Assembly (NCBI GenBank): GCA_023460795.1
Contig: JAEWPC010000088.1
Span: 1 to 64,000 of the forward strand
Length of the DNA stretch: 64,000 nt
From: Bacillota bacterium
Lineage (GTDB): Bacteria > Bacillota > Bacilli > Paenibacillales > Paenibacillaceae
Reading direction: 5' to 3'
How positions within the stretch are numbered: position 1 is the stretch's first letter; every line of letters starts with the position of its first letter. Below, in pieces: positions 8,525 through 16,007 of the stretch. The position numbers and the translations under genes are program-made. The notes under the pieces are model-generated. The model saw nothing but the letters and a program-made list of their open reading frames with translations, did not search any database and was not told where the DNA came from.

Positions 8525-9196
8525 TTGTTTCGAATCATGATCGTCGAGGACGACGGCCAGATCCGATCGATCGTAGCCGACGCGCTTCGCAAATGGCAAT
8601 TCGAGGTCATAGAGACTGCCGCATTCGAGGATATTCTGTCGGAATTCAATGCCTGCCAGCCTCATCTGGTTCTGCTCGACGTGAATCTTCCGGTATACGA
8701 CGGCTTCTACTGGTGCCAGCAAATCCGTGCCGTCTCGAAGGTTCCGATCATCTTCCTGTCCTCCCGGAATCAGAATATGGATGTCATCATGGCGATAAAC
8801 ATGGGCGGGGACGACTATATCCAGAAGCCGTTCGATCTAGGCGTTCTTGTCGCGAAGGTCAGCGCGCTGCTGCGTCGCAACTACACGTATCAAGATGAGA
8901 ACCTGCAGCTATCGCATCGCCAGCTCGTGCTGCACTTGTCCAACTCTACGGTCCAATATCAGGATCAGACGGCGGAGCTGTCCCGCAACGAATCGATTAT
9001 CATGCAGACGATGATGCGCAATCTGGGAAGAATCGTCTCTCGGGAAGAACTCATGCAGTCGCTATGGAATGACGACCAGTTCGTCGACGACAATACGCTG
9101 ACGGTCAACGTCAACCGTCTGAGGCGCAGGATCGCCGCGCTGGGGCTGGAGGAATTCATCTCCACCCGTAAAGGATTGGGGTACATCATCGAATGA
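8525..9196 (+). CDS. BceR-like OmpR-family response regulator
   Basis: 223-aa response regulator: receiver domain (about 1-115) with the acidic pair E8/D9/D10, phospho-acceptor D52 and K101, then a winged-helix DNA-binding domain. Partner of the following kinase, which overlaps by four bases (ATGA). Start: TTG 8525, because ACGGAGGAAT lies at 8511-8520; the nominal ATG at 8498 has no ribosome site and adds residues outside the receiver fold. The Bce-type kinase and transporter next to it indicate a cell-envelope or peptide-antibiotic resistance regulator. Its likely target site is at 12977-12992 upstream of the ABC transporter. Confidence 0.9.
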   Translation: MFRIMIVEDDGQIRSIVADALRKWQFEVIETAAFEDILSEFNACQPHLVLLDVNLPVYDGFYWCQQIRAVSKVPIIFLSSRNQNMDVIMAINMGGDDYIQKPFDLGVLVAKVSALLRRNYTYQDENLQLSHRQLVLHLSNSTVQYQDQTAELSRNESIIMQTMMRNLGRIVSREELMQSLWNDDQFVDDNTLTVNVNRLRRRIAALGLEEFISTRKGLGYIIE

Positions 9197-10218
9197 ACTT
9201 CCGTCGATTCCTCAAATACGAGCGTCCTTATCTTCTTATATATGCGGCTTTGTTCCTGACGACGATCGCAGTGTTCTGGGCCGATCCCGGCATATCTCTG
9301 CACCGACAGACCTTGATGTACGCGTTGATCTTAGTCACGTTCCTGCTCGTCTGCTTCCTTGTGTATCGGTATATGACAACGATGCACGCCGTCCGAAACC
9401 GGGACGGCGAGGATACCGAGCCGTTGTCGCTCGAGGCCGTTGCCTACCGGGATGCGATTGACGAGATGCAAGTCGCGCACATTCGCGCTTTGAACGAGGT
9501 ACAAGCCAAACAGATGGAGTACTACGACTTTATCGTCTCCTGGTTCCATGAGATCAAGACGCCGATCTCCGTGCTGCGGCTCATGCAGCAAACCGAGATC
9601 GATCCGCGCGGCCTCGAGAAGGAGGTAGCGCGGATCGAGCATTACGTGGATCAAGCGCTCTATTACGCGAAGCTCGACAGCTTTAATCAAGATTACGAGA
9701 TTATCAACTGCGATCTGGAGCAGCTTGCGAAGGAAGCCGTGAAGACGCATGCCGCAACGTTCATTTCGCGCAAGGTGAGAATACAGCTGGATCTCCCGCC
9801 TACGATCGTGCAGAGCGATCCGAAGTGGTTGTCGTTCATCGTGAACCAGCTGCTGTCGAATGCCTTGAAATACACGGGAGACAATGGAGAGATATCCATC
9901 GCCTCCCGCGTGACGCAAGACGAGAAGCAGCTTATCGTTCGCGACAACGGCATCGGGATCGAAGCCAAAGACGTGCCGCGAGTGTTCAACCGAGGATTCA
10001 CCGGCTCCAACGGGCGTGCGCATGCCAAGTCGACGGGGATGGGTCTGTATCTGGCCCAAGAACTGTCGAGAAAGCTGGGGCATTATTTAACCTGCGAGTC
10101 CGTCGTAGGAGAGTATACCTCGTTCACGATCCACTTCCCGAAGCATCATGATCCTTACTGGGATACCGTGCGCTCGACAACCGAATTAGGAGCTGCGACT
10201 GACGATTCTATAGTATAG
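9193..10218 (+). CDS. BceS-like intramembrane-sensing histidine kinase
   Basis: 341-aa histidine kinase with two N-terminal helices (about 13-30 and 38-57) and almost no extracellular loop, the hallmark of intramembrane-sensing kinases that depend on a BceAB transporter for input. H119 lies in the DHp motif (SWFHEIKTPIS); an HATPase domain follows (N, DNGIG and GxGLYL boxes). Translation is coupled to the regulator by ATGA. The last 33 bases overlap, tail to tail, the permease gene on the other strand, so the two mRNAs are complementary at their 3' ends. Confidence 0.92.
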   Translation: MNFRRFLKYERPYLLIYAALFLTTIAVFWADPGISLHRQTLMYALILVTFLLVCFLVYRYMTTMHAVRNRDGEDTEPLSLEAVAYRDAIDEMQVAHIRALNEVQAKQMEYYDFIVSWFHEIKTPISVLRLMQQTEIDPRGLEKEVARIEHYVDQALYYAKLDSFNQDYEIINCDLEQLAKEAVKTHAATFISRKVRIQLDLPPTIVQSDPKWLSFIVNQLLSNALKYTGDNGEISIASRVTQDEKQLIVRDNGIGIEAKDVPRVFNRGFTGSNGRAHAKSTGMGLYLAQELSRKLGHYLTCESVVGEYTSFTIHFPKHHDPYWDTVRSTTELGAATDDSIV

Positions 10219-12156
10219 GTTCGCCGACGATGCGTAGAGAAGCAAGTACACGAGGAAGTAGACACCGATAATGCCCCAAGTGATGCCCGGTAATTCCGGA
10301 AAATCGCTGACTGATTCCAGGATGTACTGCTTTATGATCGACCAACTGTATAGAATGCTCAGCGCGAGCGGCGGCAGGAAGACGAACAGCAGCTGCTTGC
10401 GGATCACGCTCTTGATCTGCCGATTGTCGACGCCGATCTTGCGAAGAATGGCGTATTGCAGCCTTTCATCAGTCGCTTCGCGCAGCTGTTTGAAGTAGAT
10501 GACGCTGGCTAGCGCGAACGTAGCGACCAGGGCAAGGAAGCCGCTGGAGAACAGCATGAGAGACGAGCCTTCGATCTGCTTCGAGTAGACGTCGGCGAAC
10601 GACGAATAGTAGATGCCTGGGGACTCCGCGACGATCGCATGAACTTGCCGGGACAGCTCCTCGGCATTCTTCGCATCCTCGATCCCGTAAATCTCGAATG
10701 TCCGAGCATCTGCCGTCATGCGAAGGCTGCCATAGACTTCATCCGAGATCACGAATACCGCCGGCTTGATATCCATCGATTCGAGCGGGTTAGTCGACCA
10801 GCCGAGATAGGCATAGTCTTTCTTCTCGACGAGAGAGAACGTCGTCTCGCCTCCCGTGCCGAGCATCGCCGCGAAGCTTGGCGTCTTGCCTTCCTCGAAC
10901 GTTCGCGGAAAGTCCGAGCCTTGCGACAGAACGACGGCTTCGTTCCCTTGCAGTTCCACCCGCTCATCGTCTCCACGGATGTCTACCGCTTCGTTGTAGG
11001 CGGCTTCCGACACGAGCAGGAGATCAGGCGAGAAATAGTCGGGTTCATCGAATGCGACGTCCATCTCCGTTACGGGCGAAGCGACGATCGCTTCATGCGT
11101 AAGGTGGTACCGAATCCCGTGCTCGGAGCCGCCAATCAGCTCGTCGAGCATCCGGTTCGTCTCGGAGCCTCGCGACTCGAAGGCGATATCGTTCGGCAAG
11201 TTCCGGCCGACTGCCTCGAACTGTACTTTATAGTTGATCGTCATGAAGCACATGAGCATCATGATGGCCGAACCGAACAGCGTAATGAACGATAGATTCA
11301 GCGTATTGCCCCGGATCTGGAACCGCAGCGAAGACGTCCATAGTACCGTGTTGCCTTCATGATACTTCTTGCCTCTGCCCATCGTCTGCAGGAGCCAGCC
11401 CGCGAACTGCCGGAAGAACAAGTATGTCCCGCCGATGATTCCTATCGTTGCGACGAGCAAGCTTGGAGTCGCGTATTCCTGCCAGACGGCCGAGCCTTTG
11501 CCGCTGTAGATGAGCGCGAAGGCCGTCACTAGCAAGAGGACGGCAACGAATGCCCAGACCGCGGACACGCGTACCGGCTTCTCGGCTTTCGCCTTCGCAT
11601 GGAACAGCTCCGTTAACTGCAGCCGATTCACCATGAAGTAGCTTTGCGCGCTGATGATGAGCGCAAGCAGGAAGAACAGCGCTGCGGTCGCCGCGATGGC
11701 TTCGATCGGGAACGACAACGAGACAGGCTGGTCGTATTGCATCATATTCATCAGCAGCATGCCGAACAACTTGGACAGCAATCCGCCTAGCAGCATGCCG
11801 GCCGCAAGAGAAATCGCGCAGATGACCAGAGTCTCGTAGAACACCATTCGTACGACCTGCCTCTCGGTTAGTCCGTACAGCAGGTACATGCCGAACTCTT
11901 TTTTGCGCTGGCGCATGAAGAACGAATTGGCATACAGGATGAAGAAAATGATGAACAGGAATACCGTAACCGACGCGATTGACGCCCCAAGCTGGAAAAT
12001 ATCGCGATTCTGCAAGGCATCAAGAACGTCCGAGTTGAACATGAGCGACGAGAACGTATATTGAACGATTACCCCGGCAACCATTGAGAAAAGATAGATC
12101 GAATAAAGACGGAAGTTGCGCCTGACGTTGCGCAGCGTAAGCTCGAGCAGGGTCAT
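10186..12156 (-). CDS. BceB-like ABC transporter permease
   Basis: 656-aa FtsX-type permease with the Bce layout: about ten transmembrane helices and one large extracellular domain (about 310-520) between helices seven and eight. The start overlaps the stop of the ATPase gene (four bases), so ATPase and permease form one unit. In the family this complex both frees or removes peptide antibiotics acting on lipid II-cycle intermediates and tells the BceS kinase about flux. The specific drug cannot be read from the sequence. The gene is convergent with the kinase, overlapping it by 33 bases. Confidence 0.92.
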   Translation of the reverse strand: MTLLELTLRNVRRNFRLYSIYLFSMVAGVIVQYTFSSLMFNSDVLDALQNRDIFQLGASIASVTVFLFIIFFILYANSFFMRQRKKEFGMYLLYGLTERQVVRMVFYETLVICAISLAAGMLLGGLLSKLFGMLLMNMMQYDQPVSLSFPIEAIAATAALFFLLALIISAQSYFMVNRLQLTELFHAKAKAEKPVRVSAVWAFVAVLLLVTAFALIYSGKGSAVWQEYATPSLLVATIGIIGGTYLFFRQFAGWLLQTMGRGKKYHEGNTVLWTSSLRFQIRGNTLNLSFITLFGSAIMMLMCFMTINYKVQFEAVGRNLPNDIAFESRGSETNRMLDELIGGSEHGIRYHLTHEAIVASPVTEMDVAFDEPDYFSPDLLLVSEAAYNEAVDIRGDDERVELQGNEAVVLSQGSDFPRTFEEGKTPSFAAMLGTGGETTFSLVEKKDYAYLGWSTNPLESMDIKPAVFVISDEVYGSLRMTADARTFEIYGIEDAKNAEELSRQVHAIVAESPGIYYSSFADVYSKQIEGSSLMLFSSGFLALVATFALASVIYFKQLREATDERLQYAILRKIGVDNRQIKSVIRKQLLFVFLPPLALSILYSWSIIKQYILESVSDFPELPGITWGIIGVYFLVYLLLYASSANLYYRIVSRSS

Positions 12157-12899
12157 CTCCGCTTGCCTCCCATCAAGCTCTGGGTGTCAAGAATGCGATC
12201 ATAGAACGTCTGCCGGCTTTGTTCGCCCGCGTAAATTTCGTTCACGATGCCCCCATCGCGCAGGAAAATAACCCGTTTACAGTAGCTCGCCGCATAACCG
12301 TCATGAGTGACCATCAGGATCGTCGTGCGGAACGCTTCGTTCAGCTGGACGAGCTGTTCGAGCAGCTGCGTCGCGGATCGGGAGTCGAGCGCGCCCGTAG
12401 GTTCGTCTGCGAATACGATCGCCGGATTCGTGATGATCGCTCTCGCCGAGGCGACTCGCTGCTTCTGTCCGCCGGACATCTCGCTTGGGTATTTCGCCAG
12501 AATGCCTTCGATATTCAGCGCTTGAACGATCAGCGCAAGCCGCCGCTCCATCTCTTCGGCTTTGAATTGGCGCAGCGAAAGCGGCAGCAGGATGTTCTCC
12601 TTGGCCGTCAGCGTATCGAGCAAGTTGTAATCTTGGAAAATAAACCCCATGCGCTCCTGCCGAAATTGCCGCGCCTCCGGCTTCTTCATATCGAGCAAGG
12701 GCTTACCCTCTAGCCACACTTCTCCTCCAGACAGCCGATCGATCGTCGACAATACGTTCATCAGCGTCGATTTCCCGGAGCCTGAAGGTCCCATGATGGC
12801 CGTCATTTCCCCCGGCTCAATCGCTAGATCGATATTTTTCAGCACGGGTGTCGTTCCGTAGTTCTTGGATAAATTCTTCGTCTGAATAACGGTCTGCAT
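12153..12899 (-). CDS. BceA-like ABC transporter ATP-binding protein
   Basis: 248-aa ATPase partner of the permease: Walker A GPSGSGKST at 37-45, signature MSGGQKQRV, Walker B with IVFADEPTGALD. The start at 12899 is preceded on the minus strand by GGGAGGAGA; the longer open frame up to 13055 has no ribosome site and no homology-like sequence. It is the first gene of the transporter operon, downstream of a Bce-type operator-like inverted repeat. Confidence 0.93.
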   Translation of the reverse strand: MQTVIQTKNLSKNYGTTPVLKNIDLAIEPGEMTAIMGPSGSGKSTLMNVLSTIDRLSGGEVWLEGKPLLDMKKPEARQFRQERMGFIFQDYNLLDTLTAKENILLPLSLRQFKAEEMERRLALIVQALNIEGILAKYPSEMSGGQKQRVASARAIITNPAIVFADEPTGALDSRSATQLLEQLVQLNEAFRTTILMVTHDGYAASYCKRVIFLRDGGIVNEIYAGEQSRQTFYDRILDTQSLMGGKRR

Positions 12900-12976
12900 C
12901 TCTATATCTCCTCCCTCTATATCCCTTAATATAGAACGGGCAGGAGATTGTATCCATCGATGGTTGTCGTTCCGAG

Positions 12977-12992
12977 GTGACAGTTTTGTCAC
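12977..12992 (-). promoter_or_regulatory. Candidate BceR-type operator
   Basis: Perfect inverted repeat; on the transcribed strand GTGACA-N4-TGTCAC, which fits the TNACA-N4-TGTNA pattern known for Bce-like regulators. It lies about 64 bp upstream of the start inferred from a -10-like TATATT (12933-12928), which has no good -35. Confidence 0.6.
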
Positions 12993-13002
12993 TTTAGGCT
13001 CG

Positions 13003-14250
13003 TTATCTCTGAGGCAAGATGACGTAACCTTGCGCCTTTCGCTTTTTGAGAGCATGGATGAGCTGATCCTTCAGACTGAATGTACAGGTAATCTCGAGTA
13101 TGACCTCGCTTTTGCGGGTGGAGAATAGCTTTAATTGCTTCTTGTTGAGCGCCAATTCGATGAGCAGTCCCAGCAGGAACCCGCCGAATAAGCCGATTAA
13201 TCCCCAAATAATCGGCCCCCAGTACATTTCGAATCCGTAAATAGCCCCCAGCACCGAGAAGAAAGACGCTCCCAACATCGCTCCGTCCAGTAAGCTTCTG
13301 CCGTCGACCCGATGAATGGAGTCGATAATGTGGGCCTTGGAATCCAGATTTTCGAGCGGCAACGCGACGATGTGGTGCGCAGGCACTCCAAGCTTCTCGA
13401 TGTCGTGGATGACCATCTCCACGAAAGGCGAGTGGTCGAAGGTCGCAATGACCTGTACGGTTGATTCTCCGCTTGCGATTCGATGTTCCAAATGGTCCGC
13501 CCTCACTCTGAGATACCTGATCTGCTCGATATCGAACAAAATATTGTTTTCGTTGACCGATGTATAGGCGTGATAGATCGCGAAAATGAACATGGAGGGC
13601 AGGAAGAGAAACCATTGCCAGTCCACGAGCTCGGTTGCGTAGGCGTAATCGCCGAGGAAGGAATACAGCCAGGTTCGAACGGCTTCCGCCTTATAACAAA
13701 TATAAATCCACCAGGCCAGAATGAACGTGCCGACGACCATGCTGCCGCTATACAATTGCCCCAAACCGGGGGACAGGAAGGACCAGACCAAACCGAGCCA
13801 AGGATGCTTCTTGTCCAGAATGGCGATATCGAAGAAGCTGACGTCCGACGGCGCGACGGGAGCGTCCTCGATCTCGGCTAAGGTATGGTTTTTGTTAATC
13901 TCTACCGAGGAGCGGTAGCTGTCCCAGATGCTGAAGGCGTACACCGCCACATACAGCAGCGCCCAATTCTGGTCTAACTGAGTTTTGGCCTCCTCGAACT
14001 TGCCAAGAAAGGATAAGGCGATTGCCATGTTCAGGTGGGATTGATTGTTGACTACGAGCTCCCAGATGATCAAGATGAATCCGAGCAAGTACTTGCCGAT
14101 ATACATGTGCCCGAAGCCCGGGAACGTCGCCGACCACCAAGCCGTAATCCAAGGCGGGCGCGGGTATACCGAGTTGATCCCGAATACGGAAATTTGCCCT
14201 TTGGAATAGCGAGGCCGTATGTCGGCCGACTGGAACTTCTTATGCGGCAT
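13003..14250 (-). CDS. Membrane protein with two TM2-like PGxGxxYxG motifs
   Basis: 415-aa protein not assigned to a named family. The motif P-G-x-G-x-x-Y-x-G occurs twice, each at the start of a hydrophobic helix: PGFGHMYIG (about 45-53) and PGLGQLYSG (about 160-168). This resembles the TM2/DUF5683-type hairpin. A soluble segment (about 245-305) leads into a glycine-rich helix pair (about 320-368; repeated GxxxG spacing) and a basic C-terminal tail (about 375-415). Six or more membrane helices in total. Start: ATG 14250 with AGGAG eight bases upstream. Monocistronic, divergent from terC. Function unknown. Confidence 0.75.
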   Translation of the reverse strand: MPHKKFQSADIRPRYSKGQISVFGINSVYPRPPWITAWWSATFPGFGHMYIGKYLLGFILIIWELVVNNQSHLNMAIALSFLGKFEEAKTQLDQNWALLYVAVYAFSIWDSYRSSVEINKNHTLAEIEDAPVAPSDVSFFDIAILDKKHPWLGLVWSFLSPGLGQLYSGSMVVGTFILAWWIYICYKAEAVRTWLYSFLGDYAYATELVDWQWFLFLPSMFIFAIYHAYTSVNENNILFDIEQIRYLRVRADHLEHRIASGESTVQVIATFDHSPFVEMVIHDIEKLGVPAHHIVALPLENLDSKAHIIDSIHRVDGRSLLDGAMLGASFFSVLGAIYGFEMYWGPIIWGLIGLFGGFLLGLLIELALNKKQLKLFSTRKSEVILEITCTFSLKDQLIHALKKRKAQGYVILPQR

Positions 14251-14387
14251 CGCGATCTACTCCTGCATGGTGGTGTCAGCACACAGTATATCCAATAACT
14301 GCCTGCGTTACCCGAATGCCGGCAAGGGCCGCAAAAGACAAGATTTCAAAAAAAGTGACGCCATTTTCGGCTTGTATCGTATACCTA

Positions 14388-14416
14388 TTGACGGTCATAC
14401 TAATGACTTCTATGGC
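14388..14416 (+). promoter_or_regulatory. SigA-type promoter for terC
   Basis: TTGACG (14388-14393), 17-bp spacer, TATGGC (14411-14416). The spacer holds a short inverted repeat GTCAT-N4-ATGAC. No yybP-ykoY manganese riboswitch is seen. Confidence 0.45.
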
Positions 14417-14437
14417 TTGCAAAGGGGAGAAATCAAG

Positions 14438-15211
14438 TTGGATTCGATATGGTTGGAGTATGCATGGGCTTTGCTGATTCTTATCGGTCTGGAAGGATTG
14501 TTGTCGGCTGACAATGCGCTCGTGCTCGCGGTCATCGCGAAGCATCTGCCGGATAGCGAGAAGAAGAAGGCGATCAACTACGGAATTATCATGGCATTCG
14601 TCTTCCGGTTCCTCGCGCTCTTCGCGATCTCGTATATCGCGAACGTCTGGCAAGTACAAGCGATCGGCGCCGCTTATCTTCTCTATTTGGGATTGAAGCA
14701 TATTATTCAGTCCCGACTCGAGAAGAAGAATGAAGATGCTCACGTGCAAGAGAAGCGACAAGCCGCAGGGAACGGATTCTGGCCTACGGTAGGGAAAATC
14801 GCCCTGGCGGACCTCGCGTTCGCGATCGACTCGATACTGGCCGCGGTCGCGCTCGCGCTTGGATTGCCTGACTCGCCGCTTGGCGATTTCGGCGGCATGG
14901 ACGGCGGCAAATTCATTGTTGTGGTGCTGGGCGGGGTCGCCGGTTTGATCCTGATTAAATATGCGGCTACATGGTTCGTTAAGCTGCTTGGCCAACGTCC
15001 GGCGCTTGAGACGACGGCGTATGCCATCGTCGCTTGGGTAGGGGTTAAGCTTGCCGTTATCACGCTTGCCCACGAGGACATCGGCGTATTGGATCACGAT
15101 TTTCCGCATAGCACGGGATGGACGATCGTATTCTACGGCGTCTTGGTGGCGATCGCCGTTGTGGGATGGTTCGCGCCGGGCAACAAGACGGCTAAGGAAG
15201 GCAGCGCTTAG
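14438..15211 (+). CDS. TerC-family integral membrane protein
   Basis: 257-aa TerC/YkoY-type membrane protein with about seven helices. The two conserved acidic motifs are present: GLLSADNALV at about 19-28 and LAFAIDSILA in the middle. TerC proteins of Bacillus export manganese, partly to metallate secreted enzymes, so this is probably a metal exporter; the substrate is inferred. TTG start at 14438, after AAAGGGGAGA (14421-14430); the longer frame from 14219 overlaps the neighbouring gene's start and is rejected. Followed after 8 bp by an acetyltransferase gene in the same transcript. Confidence 0.88.
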   Translation: MDSIWLEYAWALLILIGLEGLLSADNALVLAVIAKHLPDSEKKKAINYGIIMAFVFRFLALFAISYIANVWQVQAIGAAYLLYLGLKHIIQSRLEKKNEDAHVQEKRQAAGNGFWPTVGKIALADLAFAIDSILAAVALALGLPDSPLGDFGGMDGGKFIVVVLGGVAGLILIKYAATWFVKLLGQRPALETTAYAIVAWVGVKLAVITLAHEDIGVLDHDFPHSTGWTIVFYGVLVAIAVVGWFAPGNKTAKEGSA

Positions 15212-15219
15212 GAGGGCTT

Positions 15220-15777
15220 ATGTCTAGAAGCGTATTGCACACGGACAGACTGTTGTTGCAGTCGTCGGACCGCTCGATGGACAGGCAGGTGCTGGATTAT
15301 ATGCTGCGTAACCGGGAGTTCCTGCGGGAGTGGGATCCTGCGCGGCTGCCGGACTTCTATACGCTCGAAACGCAAAGACAGATGATCGAGGTGGATCTTG
15401 ATCAGACGGAGTTCGGGCAGCTTGCGAAATTCTGGATATACAAGCGGGAAGAACTGTGGCGGATTATCGGCTCGATCTCCTTGAGCAACATCGTCAGAGG
15501 CGCGTTCCAGTCTTGCCATCTAGGTTATCGATTGGATCGCGATGAAGCGAACAAAGGCTATATGACCGAAGCTCTTGCAAGGGTGATCCGCTATGCTTTC
15601 GAGGATTTGAGGCTGCATCGGATCGAGGCGAACATTATGCCGCGTAACGCCGCTTCCTTGAAGGTGGTAGGGAAGCTTGGTTTCGAGTCCGAAGGCTTGG
15701 CGAGGAAGTACTTGCGCATTAACGGCAAGTGGGAAGATCATATTCATATGGTGCTGCTTAACGAAGAGATGGAGTGA
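15220..15777 (+). CDS. GNAT N-acetyltransferase, RimJ/RimL type
   Basis: 185-aa acetyltransferase of the RimJ/RimL/YdaF class (acetyl-CoA-dependent acetylation of an amino group). The fold's landmarks are visible: IIGSISLSN strand, the LGYRLDRDEANKGYMTEAL acetyl-CoA region at about 108-126 and the RIEANIMPRNAASLKVVGKLGF ending of the fold. The ribosome site (TAGGAGGG) overlaps the terC stop codon, so it is co-transcribed. Acceptor substrate unknown; it could be ribosomal protein or a small molecule. Confidence 0.88.
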   Translation: MSRSVLHTDRLLLQSSDRSMDRQVLDYMLRNREFLREWDPARLPDFYTLETQRQMIEVDLDQTEFGQLAKFWIYKREELWRIIGSISLSNIVRGAFQSCHLGYRLDRDEANKGYMTEALARVIRYAFEDLRLHRIEANIMPRNAASLKVVGKLGFESEGLARKYLRINGKWEDHIHMVLLNEEME

Positions 15778-15790
15778 GCGGCCCAATAGA

Positions 15791-15820
15791 AAAACCCGGC
15801 GGGATCGCCGGGTTTTAACT
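15791..15820 (+). terminator. Terminator after terC-GNAT operon
   Basis: Perfect 11-bp stem AAAACCCGGCG / CGCCGGGTTTT with a GGAT loop. Confidence 0.85.
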
Positions 15821-16007
15821 TTATGTATGTCGTTGCGCGTTGCGCGCCAATAAAGACTGTGGTATTCTTGAGGGACCACTGTGCAGATTTTTGTTTACTG
15901 CATAAGTATCGCATCTTATCTTTCTAATTTAATTGTAGCACAAGGCTTTGCGGTTTGTCAAACGTTCTTTAGAGCTCGCAAAATGACGAAGGGAGCGTGT
16001 CCTGAAG

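Noticed and set aside
14251..14437. yybP-ykoY manganese riboswitch before terC
   Set aside because: The conserved paired loops of that motif are not present; only a simple promoter is visible.
15821..16007. Promoter or small RNA before helD
   Set aside because: TTTACT-N17-TATCTT and short GTTGCGC direct repeats are present but too weak to support a call.
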